DNA from: Sphingobacterium haloxyli
GTDB taxonomy: Bacteria; Bacteroidota; Bacteroidia; Sphingobacteriales; Sphingobacteriaceae
Length of the DNA stretch: 64,000 bases
Reading direction: 5' to 3'
NCBI RefSeq assembly: GCF_002980525.1
Contig: NZ_PVBQ01000005.1
Location: forward strand, 124,001 to 188,000
The notes beneath the pieces were generated by a model. It saw only the letters and a program-made list of their open reading frames with translations. It was not told the DNA's origin and ran no database searches. The translations under genes and the position numbers were made by a program. The number at the start of each line of letters is the position of its first letter. The first letter of the stretch is position 1. Below, in pieces: positions 34,741 through 44,885 of the stretch.

Positions 34741-36615
34741 CTACCAGTCGTCTGTGCGGAATGGAGATGCCAATAGTCCTTCTTTATTTTCCAAATTGGC
34801 CTCTTCGGGATTATTACTCCAGGCATAGCGAACAGCTATCGGATTTTTTACCTGTTCGTTATGAATCACAACCGCATTACCCTTGATCACGGCATGTGCC
34901 CAAACAAACTTTTTATCCCTTCCCGCTATTGCAAAATGCCGCAACGCACCTTCTCTACTTCGTAGACCGCCGCCGACTTCCGTAAAGAACAAGACAATCT
35001 TGTCGTTCTCTATTTTCATATCTTGATATACAGGGCCGGCGCTGACTAGTTTTTCGCCATAGGAAAGTTTTCTAGCCCCCAAAAACAGGCGATAAGCCAG
35101 ATCTTTTTTGTTCAACGGGTGAATATCATTCCATTCGCCGATGTCATACGTCACGGCTAATGACGTATAGGGTATTTCTTGCGTCGCTTTAAGCTGTGCT
35201 TCGCGTATTTCTGCCCAACCGCTTTCCTGCGGCTCATTGGATTTTTTTAAGTAATTGGGTAACTGTACGACAAAAAAGGGCAGTTCCGGCGCTTGGTAAA
35301 GTTCCCGCCAATTGCCAATCAATGACTCCAAATACGTTTGATAGTGTTGCGGGCGACCGGCATTCGTTTCTCCTTGGTACCAAATCACTCCCCGTACCCC
35401 GTAGTCCCGAATAGGGTAAATCATACCGTTATATAATCCCGATCCGGCCGTTTTTCTATTGTGAAGTCGGTTTTTATAACGGTTGATTTCGTCTACATCT
35501 AGTCCTACCCTGTATCTCCATTCTCCAGTTAAATCCACTTCAACCCCATCTCCTATTATTTTATAAGGCTTATCGGGTACAAAACCTCCGTTGCCACTGC
35601 TCGCGTTCAATTGAACCGTGATGTTATTTTTCCCCGCACGGAGCACCCCTGCGGGGATATCATATTCGCGCGGAGGATACATATACGATGTTGATCCTAC
35701 AAAGTGCCCGTTGACGAAAACAGAATCACTGTCTATCAGCATGCCTAAGCGAAGTTTAGCGTGTCTTCCGTCCATGGACTCGGGCATTTCAAAATTTTTT
35801 CGAAAATAGAGCATTCCTTTCGTGTTTATTCCCTGCGAGCGCCAAAGTCCCGGAACTGATACGGTTTTCCAGCCTGCGTCATTCCAACCCGGTTCCGTCC
35901 ATTTTCCAGAACCTCGATCGGTTCCTGCGATCTTTACACTATCGATAGCCTCCTGATCAAGCAACAAATCGGGAAATTCTTTTAAATGTTCCTGGCTAAT
36001 CCAGCTTTCGATGGCAGAACCACCCAAGCTAGAGACGAGCATACCCACGGGTATTTTCGTATGATGATAAGCCTCCTGCGCATAAAAATAAGCCAAAGCA
36101 GTCCAGTTCATGACCTCTGAAGCCACTGCGGAGTGCCATTTGCCGCCCTTAGGAATATCTTCTTGTACCGATTCAACTGTGTTATGTGTCGGTACTTTAA
36201 AATGGCGGATCATGTGGTTATTGGATACATCTATCTCCGGGTAGCGGTTCGTCAGACGTGCGATTGGTGTTTCCATATTGGATTGTCCGGAGGCCAGCCA
36301 CACGTCGCCAATCAGAATATCGCGAATCACGATTTCGTTAACCTCCATAATATATGGCCCTCCTGCCGCTTGCGGAGGCAACTGCACTGTCCATTTGCCG
36401 TCTTTTCCAGCCTCGGTATAATAATATTTACCTTGGAACCGAACGGTTACTTTCTCGCTGACATCTGCCCAACCCCAAATGTGCAGGTCGATGTCACGCT
36501 GCAAAACCATCTTGTCGCTGATGAGCCGAGGAAGCCGTACCTTCGCTGCAACTAGATCAAAGCACCCTACCAACAGGGCTAAAAGTGACAACACAACAAT
36601 GCTATTCTTTCTCAT
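34741..36615 (-). CDS. Sialate O-acetylesterase-family carbohydrate esterase (probable acetylxylan esterase)
   Basis: The 624-residue exported esterase belongs to the SGNH/SASA family. The nucleophile Ser112 is in WLASGQSNMETPIARL, and a second block reads GVIWYQGETNAGRP. The Asp-His pair is in YDIGEWNDIHPLNKKDLAYR. Between the blocks, at about 250-355, is an inserted jelly-roll domain like the N-terminal module of GH2 (MLYFRKNFEMPESMD, DSDSVFVNGHFVGST). The name comes from sialate deacetylases, but in xylan loci such enzymes remove acetyl groups from xylan. The signal sequence (VLSLLALLVGC) could be lipoprotein or classical. The ATG overlaps the stop of GH115 by one base (TAATG), so the two are translationally coupled. 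Confidence 0.9.
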   Translation of the reverse strand: MRKNSIVVLSLLALLVGCFDLVAAKVRLPRLISDKMVLQRDIDLHIWGWADVSEKVTVRFQGKYYYTEAGKDGKWTVQLPPQAAGGPYIMEVNEIVIRDILIGDVWLASGQSNMETPIARLTNRYPEIDVSNNHMIRHFKVPTHNTVESVQEDIPKGGKWHSAVASEVMNWTALAYFYAQEAYHHTKIPVGMLVSSLGGSAIESWISQEHLKEFPDLLLDQEAIDSVKIAGTDRGSGKWTEPGWNDAGWKTVSVPGLWRSQGINTKGMLYFRKNFEMPESMDGRHAKLRLGMLIDSDSVFVNGHFVGSTSYMYPPREYDIPAGVLRAGKNNITVQLNASSGNGGFVPDKPYKIIGDGVEVDLTGEWRYRVGLDVDEINRYKNRLHNRKTAGSGLYNGMIYPIRDYGVRGVIWYQGETNAGRPQHYQTYLESLIGNWRELYQAPELPFFVVQLPNYLKKSNEPQESGWAEIREAQLKATQEIPYTSLAVTYDIGEWNDIHPLNKKDLAYRLFLGARKLSYGEKLVSAGPVYQDMKIENDKIVLFFTEVGGGLRSREGALRHFAIAGRDKKFVWAHAVIKGNAVVIHNEQVKNPIAVRYAWSNNPEEANLENKEGLLASPFRTDDW

Positions 36616-39200
36616 TATAAATCCCTATTTCGTTGATTGGGCGATTCATCCGTAAAAAGGTAAGTTTCCTGATAACCGCCGAAGTCGACGATTATTTTTT
36701 GAAACACGATACCCGGATCTAATGGCTTTACGATCAATGTCTGTACGCCGTCGTCCGTCGTCGGCAGCGGAAACTTCGCGTCCTTCTTTACCACGCGACG
36801 AGCAACCGTAGGATAAAATTTCGTATAGATGTTTTCTGGATCTTCATTTAAATCTGCGTTGAAGTTTATGGTTTTCTCCTCACCACCCGCAAATCCAATG
36901 GTATATTCATGCCCCTTATTGTCATGGAATGCTAAGGTCGATTTAACTACCACATGTACGGTAACTTCAGTGACATCTTTTGGAATCTGCATCTTATAGG
37001 AAAGCGAAGCACCATTGACTGCTTTCGAATAAGGCATCACCGCCATACCACTTAATGTCCGTCCTTGATACGGAATAACCGTCCAAGTGGCTTCGGACGC
37101 ATCTTTTGCTTCAAAATAATGTTCCGCTTCCATCACAACTACACCATCCTTACAGGTAAAGAGATAACCACCTACAGCATTCTCTGGGTGCTCCATACGA
37201 TGTATTTCCGGCAGGGTATCTTCGGGAAAATTATCATTCCATGAGGTATAGCCAATTTTCTTCTGAATCATCATGCCGTTCCATTTCCCGTCGGCCATCA
37301 CATGGTTATAATCGTGGCTCAGCTCTGCGTCACGCTTGAACGTTTCCTCAACTCTGTCGGCCCACAAATTTGCCTGTGGATTATTTTCTTTGTACAATTT
37401 GTGGTTCATAGCTTGCGCATAGTACATCTCATATAGATTTGCGGTCGCTTGTACCGGATAAAGGAGTAATTGTTTATACGCATCCCGGTATTGCGGCTTG
37501 AGCGAAAGGTATTGGCGTAAGGCTTCAGCTTCTAGTTTAACATATTCGTCAGCTACCTGTTTCCACTCGCCCGTCTCGATATTGTAAGTGTGGCGGTCAA
37601 GCATTTCCGGTGTGACGCGTCCATTATATTTGCTATATAAGTTCAAGATGCGCATAGCTTCATCTGCCTGTTCTTCGCCGAACTGCTGCGCACAGAATTG
37701 TCGCGTATGGTCCAACAGATTATCTACAGAAAAGTTGTTTGGATTCCAGGCCATGTCCAGAAAGAGCGTGATGGGATATTCCATAGGCTTTAGATCTCCA
37801 ACGTTCACGATCCAAAGCTTATCTACCCCATAATCATAGGCCAGCTGAAGCTGTTCCCACATATTCTGGATCGGCGTGACATTGAGCCATTTTGTATTAC
37901 GGGGAGCTCCTACATAGTCAACATGGTAATACATCCCCCACCCTCCGGGGTGATTCTTTTCATCTCCTCTCGGCAAACGGCGTACATTACCCCAATTATC
38001 GTCGCACAACAGCATGATAACATCATCGGGCACCCGCAGTCCCATGTCAAAATAACGCTGTACTTCCTTGTATATCGCCCAAACTTGGGGGCGCTTTTCA
38101 GGTGCATCGCCCGTTACGTCCTCTATGATCTCTCTTTGGTTTTTAATGATCTTCTCTAACAGTTTGATATTTTCTTGCTCACGCGCCACATAATTATGGT
38201 CTTCTCCTTCCTTGCCCCCCATAGGCGTGTCGCCATCGCCGCGCATACCAATAGTTATCAGATCTTCGGTGCCTTGTGCCCGTTCTATTCCTTCACGGAA
38301 AAAGCGATCAATCACTTCTTGGTTCGTGCTGTAGTCCCACACACCATACTCTTTTCGTTTTCTCGCCCATTCCTGATGGTTGCGCGCCATCGGTTCGTGA
38401 TGTGTGGTACCGATAATAACCCCCATTTCATTGGCGATTTTACTATTTTCCGGATCATCTGCATAGAAGCTCCAGCTCCACATAGCCGGCCATAGGAAAT
38501 TACCGCGCAGACGAAGAATCAGTTCGAATACACGGCCGTAAAACCGATGATCTCCGTATTTCGTTCCATATGTATTGAATACCCAGGTGGTTAAACAAGG
38601 TGCTTCGTCATTCAAAAATATACCCCGGTATTTCACAACCGGTTCTCCTGCGGTGTAAACCCCTCGAGCAATAGATAAATTCTGTTGTTGCACTACGGGA
38701 ACATCTGCCCAATCATACCACGGTGACACACCGATTTGTTCAGACAACTCGTATATCCCATATATCGTGCCCCGCTTATCACTACCGGCAATCACCAACG
38801 CTTCTTTTACTCCAACCATGGGGTTGTCCACGACGGTCATCAGGTATTTTTCGTTTTTATCGATCAACTCGGCACCATCTATCTTTTTGTTATTAATCAG
38901 TTCTTTGATGTAACGGCTCTCGAGCGTACCCACTATAACCAAGCGGTTGTTACTCGGTTTAAAAATCAAGGGCGCGCGGTTGCCCGATACCCTGCCAAAG
39001 TCTTCCTGAAGATTCTTGGCTGCGATCATTACTCCCCCATCCTCGTTTTCATCAATCAAAATCGTGCTGGGTACTCCCTTTTCGATCAGCGTTAGCCGAT
39101 CGGAAGACAACTGCGTGCCGGTTATTCCTTTGTGGTCGATGGCCAGTACGTGTGCGGTAATCATTGCCGACACTAATATTAGTATAAAATGTTTCATCAT
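36615..39200 (-). CDS. GH115 alpha-glucuronidase
   Basis: The 861-residue exported enzyme (signal ILILVSAMITAHVLA) matches GH115, which removes (4-O-methyl)glucuronic acid from internal xylose residues of glucuronoxylan. Family signatures are the N-terminal domain with VMIAAKNLQEDFGRVSGN, the barrel start KYRGIFLNDEAPCLTTWVFN, and LRLRGNFLWPAMWSWSFYA. Further ones are GVIIGTTHHEPMARNHQEW, TIGMRGDGDTPM and VIMLLCDDNWGNVRRLP. A C-terminal beta domain starts near 690 (VVMEAEHYFEAKDASEATW). The length is normal. It is followed directly by the esterase (one-base overlap) and preceded by GH67 31 bases away. GH67 and GH115 are complementary: GH67 works only on terminal glucuronosyl xylose of oligosaccharides. 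Confidence 0.95.
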   Translation of the reverse strand: MMKHFILILVSAMITAHVLAIDHKGITGTQLSSDRLTLIEKGVPSTILIDENEDGGVMIAAKNLQEDFGRVSGNRAPLIFKPSNNRLVIVGTLESRYIKELINNKKIDGAELIDKNEKYLMTVVDNPMVGVKEALVIAGSDKRGTIYGIYELSEQIGVSPWYDWADVPVVQQQNLSIARGVYTAGEPVVKYRGIFLNDEAPCLTTWVFNTYGTKYGDHRFYGRVFELILRLRGNFLWPAMWSWSFYADDPENSKIANEMGVIIGTTHHEPMARNHQEWARKRKEYGVWDYSTNQEVIDRFFREGIERAQGTEDLITIGMRGDGDTPMGGKEGEDHNYVAREQENIKLLEKIIKNQREIIEDVTGDAPEKRPQVWAIYKEVQRYFDMGLRVPDDVIMLLCDDNWGNVRRLPRGDEKNHPGGWGMYYHVDYVGAPRNTKWLNVTPIQNMWEQLQLAYDYGVDKLWIVNVGDLKPMEYPITLFLDMAWNPNNFSVDNLLDHTRQFCAQQFGEEQADEAMRILNLYSKYNGRVTPEMLDRHTYNIETGEWKQVADEYVKLEAEALRQYLSLKPQYRDAYKQLLLYPVQATANLYEMYYAQAMNHKLYKENNPQANLWADRVEETFKRDAELSHDYNHVMADGKWNGMMIQKKIGYTSWNDNFPEDTLPEIHRMEHPENAVGGYLFTCKDGVVVMEAEHYFEAKDASEATWTVIPYQGRTLSGMAVMPYSKAVNGASLSYKMQIPKDVTEVTVHVVVKSTLAFHDNKGHEYTIGFAGGEEKTINFNADLNEDPENIYTKFYPTVARRVVKKDAKFPLPTTDDGVQTLIVKPLDPGIVFQKIIVDFGGYQETYLFTDESPNQRNRDL

Positions 39201-39231
39201 TTACATTGTTGTTTTAATATATAGTTTACAA

Positions 39232-41274
39232 TTAATTATGATGCTTCATATTTAGTTTTATTTTTTTTAAGTCCTTTAATTCATGAATCGGGCGTTCGAT
39301 CTCGTATGGAATAGGCATGTTGGAGAACGTCTGAAAGTACAACAAGCAAGCGTCTTTCCACCACACCGCATCTTTTGCTTGAACTTTCAGTTTGGATTGT
39401 ACTTCGCTAAATCGTTGTTCGTCGACATACGGTTCGAGCTTATCCCAGATTTTCTGAAACCCCCGCACCTCCTGTACGCCTCGGTCGTAATGAAAACAGA
39501 GTTCATCCCATAAGGTGCGTCCGCTTTTCATACTGTGTGTCCACGGCACGTGATGGAACCACAATAACAGATTTTCCGGACAGGTTTCGATGGTATTGAA
39601 TATGCTCCGCAGCGGTTCACTATATTGTGATACGGCATTGCTTCCAGTTGTTGTGCGATCAAATCCTAATCCCGCAGTATCGGCATTATGATAATACCAC
39701 GGCATCCAGTCAGGTCTTCCTCCTTTCCGATCCCCCCATGGTTCCGGTCCATAGTGATGGTCGAAAGCAAAAATATGATGCAGTCCCAGCGGCATCATAT
39801 AGTCGACCACGGCTTCACGCGAATCGATCATCATCTGCTGAATAGGTTTTACAAAATCAGCATCTCCGGTGAACGTCATATGAATCCACTCTCTTGCAAT
39901 CTCTTCCGAAGACAGCGCATGATTCCAAGCCAGACGGCCAAACGCATACCAATTTGCCTGGCCAAAATGGTGCCCTGTCCAGTTCGTATCTTCGCCAATA
40001 TTAGCCACTGCCGAAATAGCGGTTTTCTTGTGTCGCCAGATACTCCCATCGGTTACACGTGCCACCGTGCTCCCCTCTCCCGCACTATAGGTATCGGCGT
40101 CCAGCGTCTCCTTAAACAAAGGGGCCAGATAAGCTAAATGGTTTGAGAAACCTAGGTATTCCTGTGTAATCTGGAATTCAATCATCTGCGCAGTATGCTG
40201 CATAGCACCGAAAAGTGGCGTGAACGGCTCCCTTGGTTGAAAATCGATAGGCCCATTTTTGATCTGGATGATGACATTGTCCCGGAATTCGCCGTCCAAC
40301 GGTACAAACTCCTGATATGCTTGCTTCGCGCGATCCTCTTCCGACGGGTTATAAACGAAGGCACGCCACATCACCACGCCACCGTACGGCTTCAGTGCAT
40401 CGGCAAGCATATTAGCTCCATCAGCGTGTGTACGCCCGTAATCCTGCGGCCCCGGCTGCCCTTCCGAATTGGCCTTAACTAAAAAGCCTCCGAAATCGGG
40501 AATATGTTGGTAGATTTCTTTGACTTTTGTATTCCACCAATCCTGCACTTCTTTACGCGAAGGATCGGAGTCAGCCAAACCATCCAGCAGTGCTGGCGAT
40601 GAAAAATTAGCGGATAAATATACGCGGATACCGTATTTCCGAAAAACATCCGCCAAGGCTTTTACCTTTACGATATAATGAGACGTCAGAATCTCCGGTG
40701 ATGCGTTGACATTATTCAGCACAGTAGCGTTGATTCCGATAGAAGCATTCGCCCGGGCGTACTGCTCGTACCTCGGCGATAGTTGATGAGGCAATTCTTC
40801 CCATTTCCACAAAGAATAACCCGCGTACCCCCTTTCTACCGTCCTGTCGAGGTTGTCCCAATGGTTCAATATGCGGATATCATAATCGGGGATCTCTTCG
40901 ACCTGTAGATGGTTTATGTCCTCTCCCATCTCTTGCAAGCGCAATAAGTGGTAGGCGCCGTAGAGTAGCCCGACTGGTTCCGCAGCAACAAGCTCAATAC
41001 GTGAGATATTACCTTTAATAACATAACCTTCTTTTAATCTTGTCAACTTTTTATCTAGTTTCAACACCACCGACTGTCCCGCCCAGTAGTTCTCGAGCTC
41101 CTTTTGGGCCAACTGAGCCATAGCATGCGTAGCACGCAGATCGATAGTCCGTTTATTCACAACAGACTTCTCAACAGGCACATACCTTAACCAAAGTTGG
41201 CTACCGTTTTCCGCATGCCCCAGAAACGGCAGTAGAAGGGTAACGTATAGGAAATATCTTGTGATAGGCGACAT
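39232..41274 (-). CDS. GH67 alpha-glucuronidase
   Basis: The 680-residue enzyme has a signal peptide (YFLYVTLLLPFLGHA), an N-terminal beta domain (about 30-150) and a barrel. Clear family markers are HWDNLDRTVERGYAGYSLW, GFLVKANSEGQPGPQDYGRT (substrate pocket), GGVVMWRAFVYNP and TGSNAVSQYSEP. The block PENLLLWFHHVPWTH leads into a helical C-terminal domain. GH67 releases (4-O-methyl)glucuronic acid from the non-reducing terminal xylose of aldouronic oligosaccharides, products of GH10 xylanase action. The length and order of motifs are normal. It is 18 bases downstream of the intracellular GH43 gene. The signal peptide suggests a periplasmic place, whereas some relatives are cytoplasmic. Confidence 0.95.
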   Translation of the reverse strand: MSPITRYFLYVTLLLPFLGHAENGSQLWLRYVPVEKSVVNKRTIDLRATHAMAQLAQKELENYWAGQSVVLKLDKKLTRLKEGYVIKGNISRIELVAAEPVGLLYGAYHLLRLQEMGEDINHLQVEEIPDYDIRILNHWDNLDRTVERGYAGYSLWKWEELPHQLSPRYEQYARANASIGINATVLNNVNASPEILTSHYIVKVKALADVFRKYGIRVYLSANFSSPALLDGLADSDPSRKEVQDWWNTKVKEIYQHIPDFGGFLVKANSEGQPGPQDYGRTHADGANMLADALKPYGGVVMWRAFVYNPSEEDRAKQAYQEFVPLDGEFRDNVIIQIKNGPIDFQPREPFTPLFGAMQHTAQMIEFQITQEYLGFSNHLAYLAPLFKETLDADTYSAGEGSTVARVTDGSIWRHKKTAISAVANIGEDTNWTGHHFGQANWYAFGRLAWNHALSSEEIAREWIHMTFTGDADFVKPIQQMMIDSREAVVDYMMPLGLHHIFAFDHHYGPEPWGDRKGGRPDWMPWYYHNADTAGLGFDRTTTGSNAVSQYSEPLRSIFNTIETCPENLLLWFHHVPWTHSMKSGRTLWDELCFHYDRGVQEVRGFQKIWDKLEPYVDEQRFSEVQSKLKVQAKDAVWWKDACLLYFQTFSNMPIPYEIERPIHELKDLKKIKLNMKHHN

Positions 41275-41292
41275 ATTTATTGTTTTTGTGCG

Positions 41293-42255
41293 TTACTGTC
41301 CTGCAATTGTTTTGATCAATCCCTGTTTATCATATTCCAACTCTACCATCTTCATGCTCCGTAGCCATGTTTTCCCACCTGATGGAACAGCGTCATGATA
41401 GAACAGGTACCACTTTCCTTTAAACTCCAAAATGCTATGATGCGTAGTCCAGCCGACGACAGGCGTCAATATGACCCCTTGATATGTAAAGGGACCATAA
41501 GGGTTATCGCCCACGGCGTAACACAACAAATGCGTATCCCCTGTAGAATACGAAAAGTAATATTTGTCCTGATATTTATGCACCCATGAAGCCTCAAAAA
41601 AACGCCGTTCGGTATCCCCTTGTTTCAGCGGGCTACCCGCTTCGTCCAGCAAAAGAATATCGCGCGGTTCTTCCGCAAACTCCAGCATATTATCCTGTAG
41701 TTTGGCTATTTTGGGACAAAGTGCCGGTTCATGAAAATGAGGAAGCTCACAGGGCGGCGTTAGCTTATTATTACGATAAAACTGCAATTGTCCACCCCAA
41801 ATTCCGCCAAAATAAACGAAATATTCTCCGTTCTCTTCGAAAATACAAGGGTCTATACTATAGCTTCCCTTCATCGGATTTGCTTCAGGGTCAAATGGCC
41901 CTTCGGGTTTATCGCTGACTGCTACCCCTAGGCGAAAAATATCATTTTTGTCTTTCAGGGGAAAGTACAAATAATACTTTCCATCCTTATGCGCGACATC
42001 AGCATCCCAAAGCTGTCGTCCTCCCCACGGAATATCCTTTACCGAGAGTACGACGCCATGATCGATCACTTCGGCTTCCGGGTCTTCCATCGAGAAAACA
42101 TGATAATCTCGCATATTAAAATGATCACCGTTGTCATTTTCTGCGATACCGCTTTCCCAGTCATGCGAGGGATAGATATAAATCTTATCCTCAAATACGT
42201 GAGCGGACGGATCTGCCATATAATCATTGGGAACTAAATATTTAGAAGTCTTCAT
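41293..42255 (-). CDS. Cytoplasmic GH43 beta-xylosidase-type enzyme
   Basis: The 320-residue protein lacks a signal peptide, unlike the other glycosidases here, so it should act in the cytoplasm. The GH43 five-bladed propeller spans nearly the whole length. The likely catalytic base is Asp15 (DYMADPSAHV), the pKa modulator Asp135 (GSYSIDPCIFEENGEYFVYF) and the acid Glu221 (RRFFEASWVHKY). WTTHHSILEFKGKWYLFYHD is the typical last-blade motif. The compact single-domain form matches the GH43 subfamily 1 type of xylosidase. It probably cleaves short xylo-oligosaccharides imported by the GPH symporter encoded upstream. The gene lies 19 bases after GH10 and 18 before GH67. Confidence 0.92.
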   Translation of the reverse strand: MKTSKYLVPNDYMADPSAHVFEDKIYIYPSHDWESGIAENDNGDHFNMRDYHVFSMEDPEAEVIDHGVVLSVKDIPWGGRQLWDADVAHKDGKYYLYFPLKDKNDIFRLGVAVSDKPEGPFDPEANPMKGSYSIDPCIFEENGEYFVYFGGIWGGQLQFYRNNKLTPPCELPHFHEPALCPKIAKLQDNMLEFAEEPRDILLLDEAGSPLKQGDTERRFFEASWVHKYQDKYYFSYSTGDTHLLCYAVGDNPYGPFTYQGVILTPVVGWTTHHSILEFKGKWYLFYHDAVPSGGKTWLRSMKMVELEYDKQGLIKTIAGQ

Positions 42256-42274
42256 ATTTTACAGGTATATCGAG

Positions 42275-43411
42275 TTATTTTGCCAGATCGATAAGGTCTT
42301 TAAAGAACGGTTTCGGTTCGTAGTTCCGGTCGAACAACAAAGGATAATCTGTGCGTCCTTCGATTGGCCAGTCATTCTTCCAGGAATCGGCGTCACCGAC
42401 CCCCCACAAAGTCACCCTACTGATTTTGTCTTGATGCTTCAGGTATAATTTAAAGAAATCAACATAGCGTCTTCCCAATTCACTCATTTTATCCTCCGGC
42501 AGATTTTCCCTATAAGGATCTAAGCTCTTATTATAGGCCGCCGTGTCGGTCAATTCGGCACCTACATGCCTTCTTGCATGCGGTAGAACCGATATGTCCA
42601 TTTCCGTAACCATAACCTTAACACCCAAGTCTGCAAAATCATTAATTGTTTTCTCCGTTTCTTCCAAGGACGCATGGGTCAACCCGTGATGTTCCTGCAT
42701 GCCCAAGCCATCGATTTTTATCCCCGCTTCCTGTAGCTTCTTGGCTAACCGTACGATACCTGCACGCTTAGCCGGAATAGCCGTCGAATAATCATTATAA
42801 TAGAGTTCCGCTTCGGGATCGGCCTCATGTGCAAATTGAAAAGCTAAGGGGATGAAATCCTCGCCGATAATCTCATAAAACTTACTTTTTCTGTATTCTC
42901 CGTTATCTAGAATAGCCTCGTTTACCACATCCCATCCATCAATACGACCTTTGTAACGGGATACGATGGTATGAATATGGTTTCGCATTCTTTCAATCAA
43001 CACATCGCGCGAAACATCCTTTCCCTCCTTGTCCGAAAAAAACCATCTTGGCGCTTGGGAGTGCCATATTAAGGTATGGCCCACGATATGCATATTGTGC
43101 TTTTCACCATATGCAACAAACTGGTCGGCATCCTTGAAATAAAACTCGCCTTCCCTGGGCTGCATAAACATGCTTTTCATACAGTTTTCAGCAACTACAG
43201 AGCTAAAATGCTGCTCGACTACCTTGCTAGCAACCGGATTTCGTTCCCATATCTGTTCTAAGTTTAAAGCTGCGCCTACGTAAAACTGTTCAGCATAAGC
43301 CTCCTTAAAAATGGCCTCATTCTTCTTACTAGTTACCTGTGAATTTGTAGAAGTGCAGCCCACACTCCACGTAGCTATTCCAGCTAAAATGACGGTCTTT
43401 ACTATGTTCAT
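42275..43411 (-). CDS. GH10 endo-1,4-beta-xylanase lipoprotein
   Basis: The 378-residue enzyme is a lipoprotein by its signal (ILAGIATWSVGC, Cys19) and probably sits on the cell surface. The GH10 barrel shows the acid/base Glu165 in GWDVVNEAILDNG and the nucleophile Glu270 in VMVTEMDISVLP. HTLIWHSQAPRWFF and GLGMQEHHGL are further family blocks, and TLWGVGDADSW is the C-terminal substrate strand. GH10 enzymes cut the xylan backbone near side chains and leave glucuronosyl at the non-reducing end, the substrate for GH67. No extra binding modules are present. It is the first enzyme after the transporter gene, 22 bases downstream, and supplies the oligosaccharides used by the rest of the locus. 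Confidence 0.95.
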   Translation of the reverse strand: MNIVKTVILAGIATWSVGCTSTNSQVTSKKNEAIFKEAYAEQFYVGAALNLEQIWERNPVASKVVEQHFSSVVAENCMKSMFMQPREGEFYFKDADQFVAYGEKHNMHIVGHTLIWHSQAPRWFFSDKEGKDVSRDVLIERMRNHIHTIVSRYKGRIDGWDVVNEAILDNGEYRKSKFYEIIGEDFIPLAFQFAHEADPEAELYYNDYSTAIPAKRAGIVRLAKKLQEAGIKIDGLGMQEHHGLTHASLEETEKTINDFADLGVKVMVTEMDISVLPHARRHVGAELTDTAAYNKSLDPYRENLPEDKMSELGRRYVDFFKLYLKHQDKISRVTLWGVGDADSWKNDWPIEGRTDYPLLFDRNYEPKPFFKDLIDLAK

Positions 43412-43433
43412 ATTTAATTTATATTTCTGCCTA

Positions 43434-44885
43434 CTATTTGTGTCTATTTTCTATCTCATAATTAATTTTATCGATCAGATCGTCTTCCAACTTGTATTTG
43501 GAAATAATAAACATGGCCACGATTAAGAGAATCGCCGGGATTATGGCTACAAGCCATAAAATGCCTTGCTCGGCTAAGGTCGATTGTGTCAAAATATTGT
43601 CCTTATCAAAACCTACGTACGCTAATACCAAGCCGGGTACGACGCCGCCCAACGCCATCCCTGCTTTGTAAAAAATCCCCGTCAGCGCATTGACGATACC
43701 GGAGATCCGCTTACCTGTTGCATGTTCGCCGTAGGATATTACTTCCGGAACCAACGCCCACATATAACCCGTGGCGACAATAATACCGGTCGATTTTACA
43801 AACTGCGCAACAAGCACCAACCAGATCTGTGATTTTAAGGAAGGAACTATCGATATAACATAAAGCATAACCATTCCAACGATAGCAACGGTGAGGAAGA
43901 CGTAAAACATCTGTTTCTTACCGATAGCTCGCTTGATAGCCGGCACCAGGGGCATAAAGATGAACGCAGGAATAGATCCTAAAGCCATAAAGTAGGGCAG
44001 CATTTCGGGCGCCTGCACATTGTAGATCATATAATAGGATCCGGCGGAATTCCCAATAGCCATCATAGCAAATGCCGTGATAAAAAAGAACGCCAAAACC
44101 CGAAGCGGACCATTGTGCTTAAATTCGACCCACAGATCGGAAACCTTTACGTTCTCGGTTTCCTCTTCATTCATTACCACACGTTCTTTCGTTTGTGTAT
44201 AACAAAACAACAGCAAGCACAGACCGATAACGGCGTAAATGGTCATCGTAATAAACCAAGCTTCTCCTGATTCACGGGAATTGATTCTACCATCTGGTGA
44301 AAAATGCTGCACGACAATAGGCACACCGTATCCCACAGCCAGACCACCTAGATTCGCCATAAACATACGTGCTGATGTCAGCTTAGTAATCTCGTCTGTA
44401 TCCCGGGTCAGCGATGCGTTTAACGCCCCATAGGGAACGTTGATCAGCGTATAAAGCATAGACAGACCAACGTAGGTCACATAGGCATAGACCAACGACC
44501 CGGAAAATCCATTCCAAAAACACAGGATCGCAAAACCCGTGAGCGGAATTCCTCCCAACACCAGATAAGAACGGTATTTACCCATCTTCGGATTACGTTT
44601 ATCGACAAAGGCGCCTACAATAGGATCCCAAATAACATCTACAATCCGCACCACGAGGAACATGACACCGGCAGCTGCAGCGGAAATGCCAAAAACATTC
44701 GTATAAAAAATAAGTAGGTACATCGAAACCGTTTGGTAAATCAGGTTCTGGGCTAAATCGCCTGATCCGAAACCTATGCGTTGTACATGGGATAGCTTAT
44801 AAAAGCCTTTTGATTCATTTACCAAACGTGTTTCTGCGTTCATGTTGTGGATTTCGATTGCGCGCATATATTGTTTCGTACTCAT
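43434..44885 (-). CDS. GPH-family sugar:cation symporter (xylo-oligosaccharide type)
   Basis: This 483-residue inner-membrane protein has about 12 helices and belongs to the glycoside-pentoside-hexuronide family of the major facilitator superfamily. Typical blocks are RIGFGSGDLAQNLIYQTVSM at the first helix and VVRIVDVIWDPIVGAFVDK with the conserved acidic residues of helix 2 and its loop. GKYRSYLVLGGIPLTGFAIL and NVPYGALNASLTRDTDE follow. Family relatives import xylosides, melibiose or glucuronides with H+ or Na+. As first gene of the xylan operon it likely feeds xylobiose or aldouronic acids to the cytoplasmic GH43. The first 24 residues before the conserved part are longer than usual; a later start (MNAETRLVN) is possible. 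The last residues are charged. Confidence 0.92.
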   Translation of the reverse strand: MSTKQYMRAIEIHNMNAETRLVNESKGFYKLSHVQRIGFGSGDLAQNLIYQTVSMYLLIFYTNVFGISAAAAGVMFLVVRIVDVIWDPIVGAFVDKRNPKMGKYRSYLVLGGIPLTGFAILCFWNGFSGSLVYAYVTYVGLSMLYTLINVPYGALNASLTRDTDEITKLTSARMFMANLGGLAVGYGVPIVVQHFSPDGRINSRESGEAWFITMTIYAVIGLCLLLFCYTQTKERVVMNEEETENVKVSDLWVEFKHNGPLRVLAFFFITAFAMMAIGNSAGSYYMIYNVQAPEMLPYFMALGSIPAFIFMPLVPAIKRAIGKKQMFYVFLTVAIVGMVMLYVISIVPSLKSQIWLVLVAQFVKSTGIIVATGYMWALVPEVISYGEHATGKRISGIVNALTGIFYKAGMALGGVVPGLVLAYVGFDKDNILTQSTLAEQGILWLVAIIPAILLIVAMFIISKYKLEDDLIDKINYEIENRHK

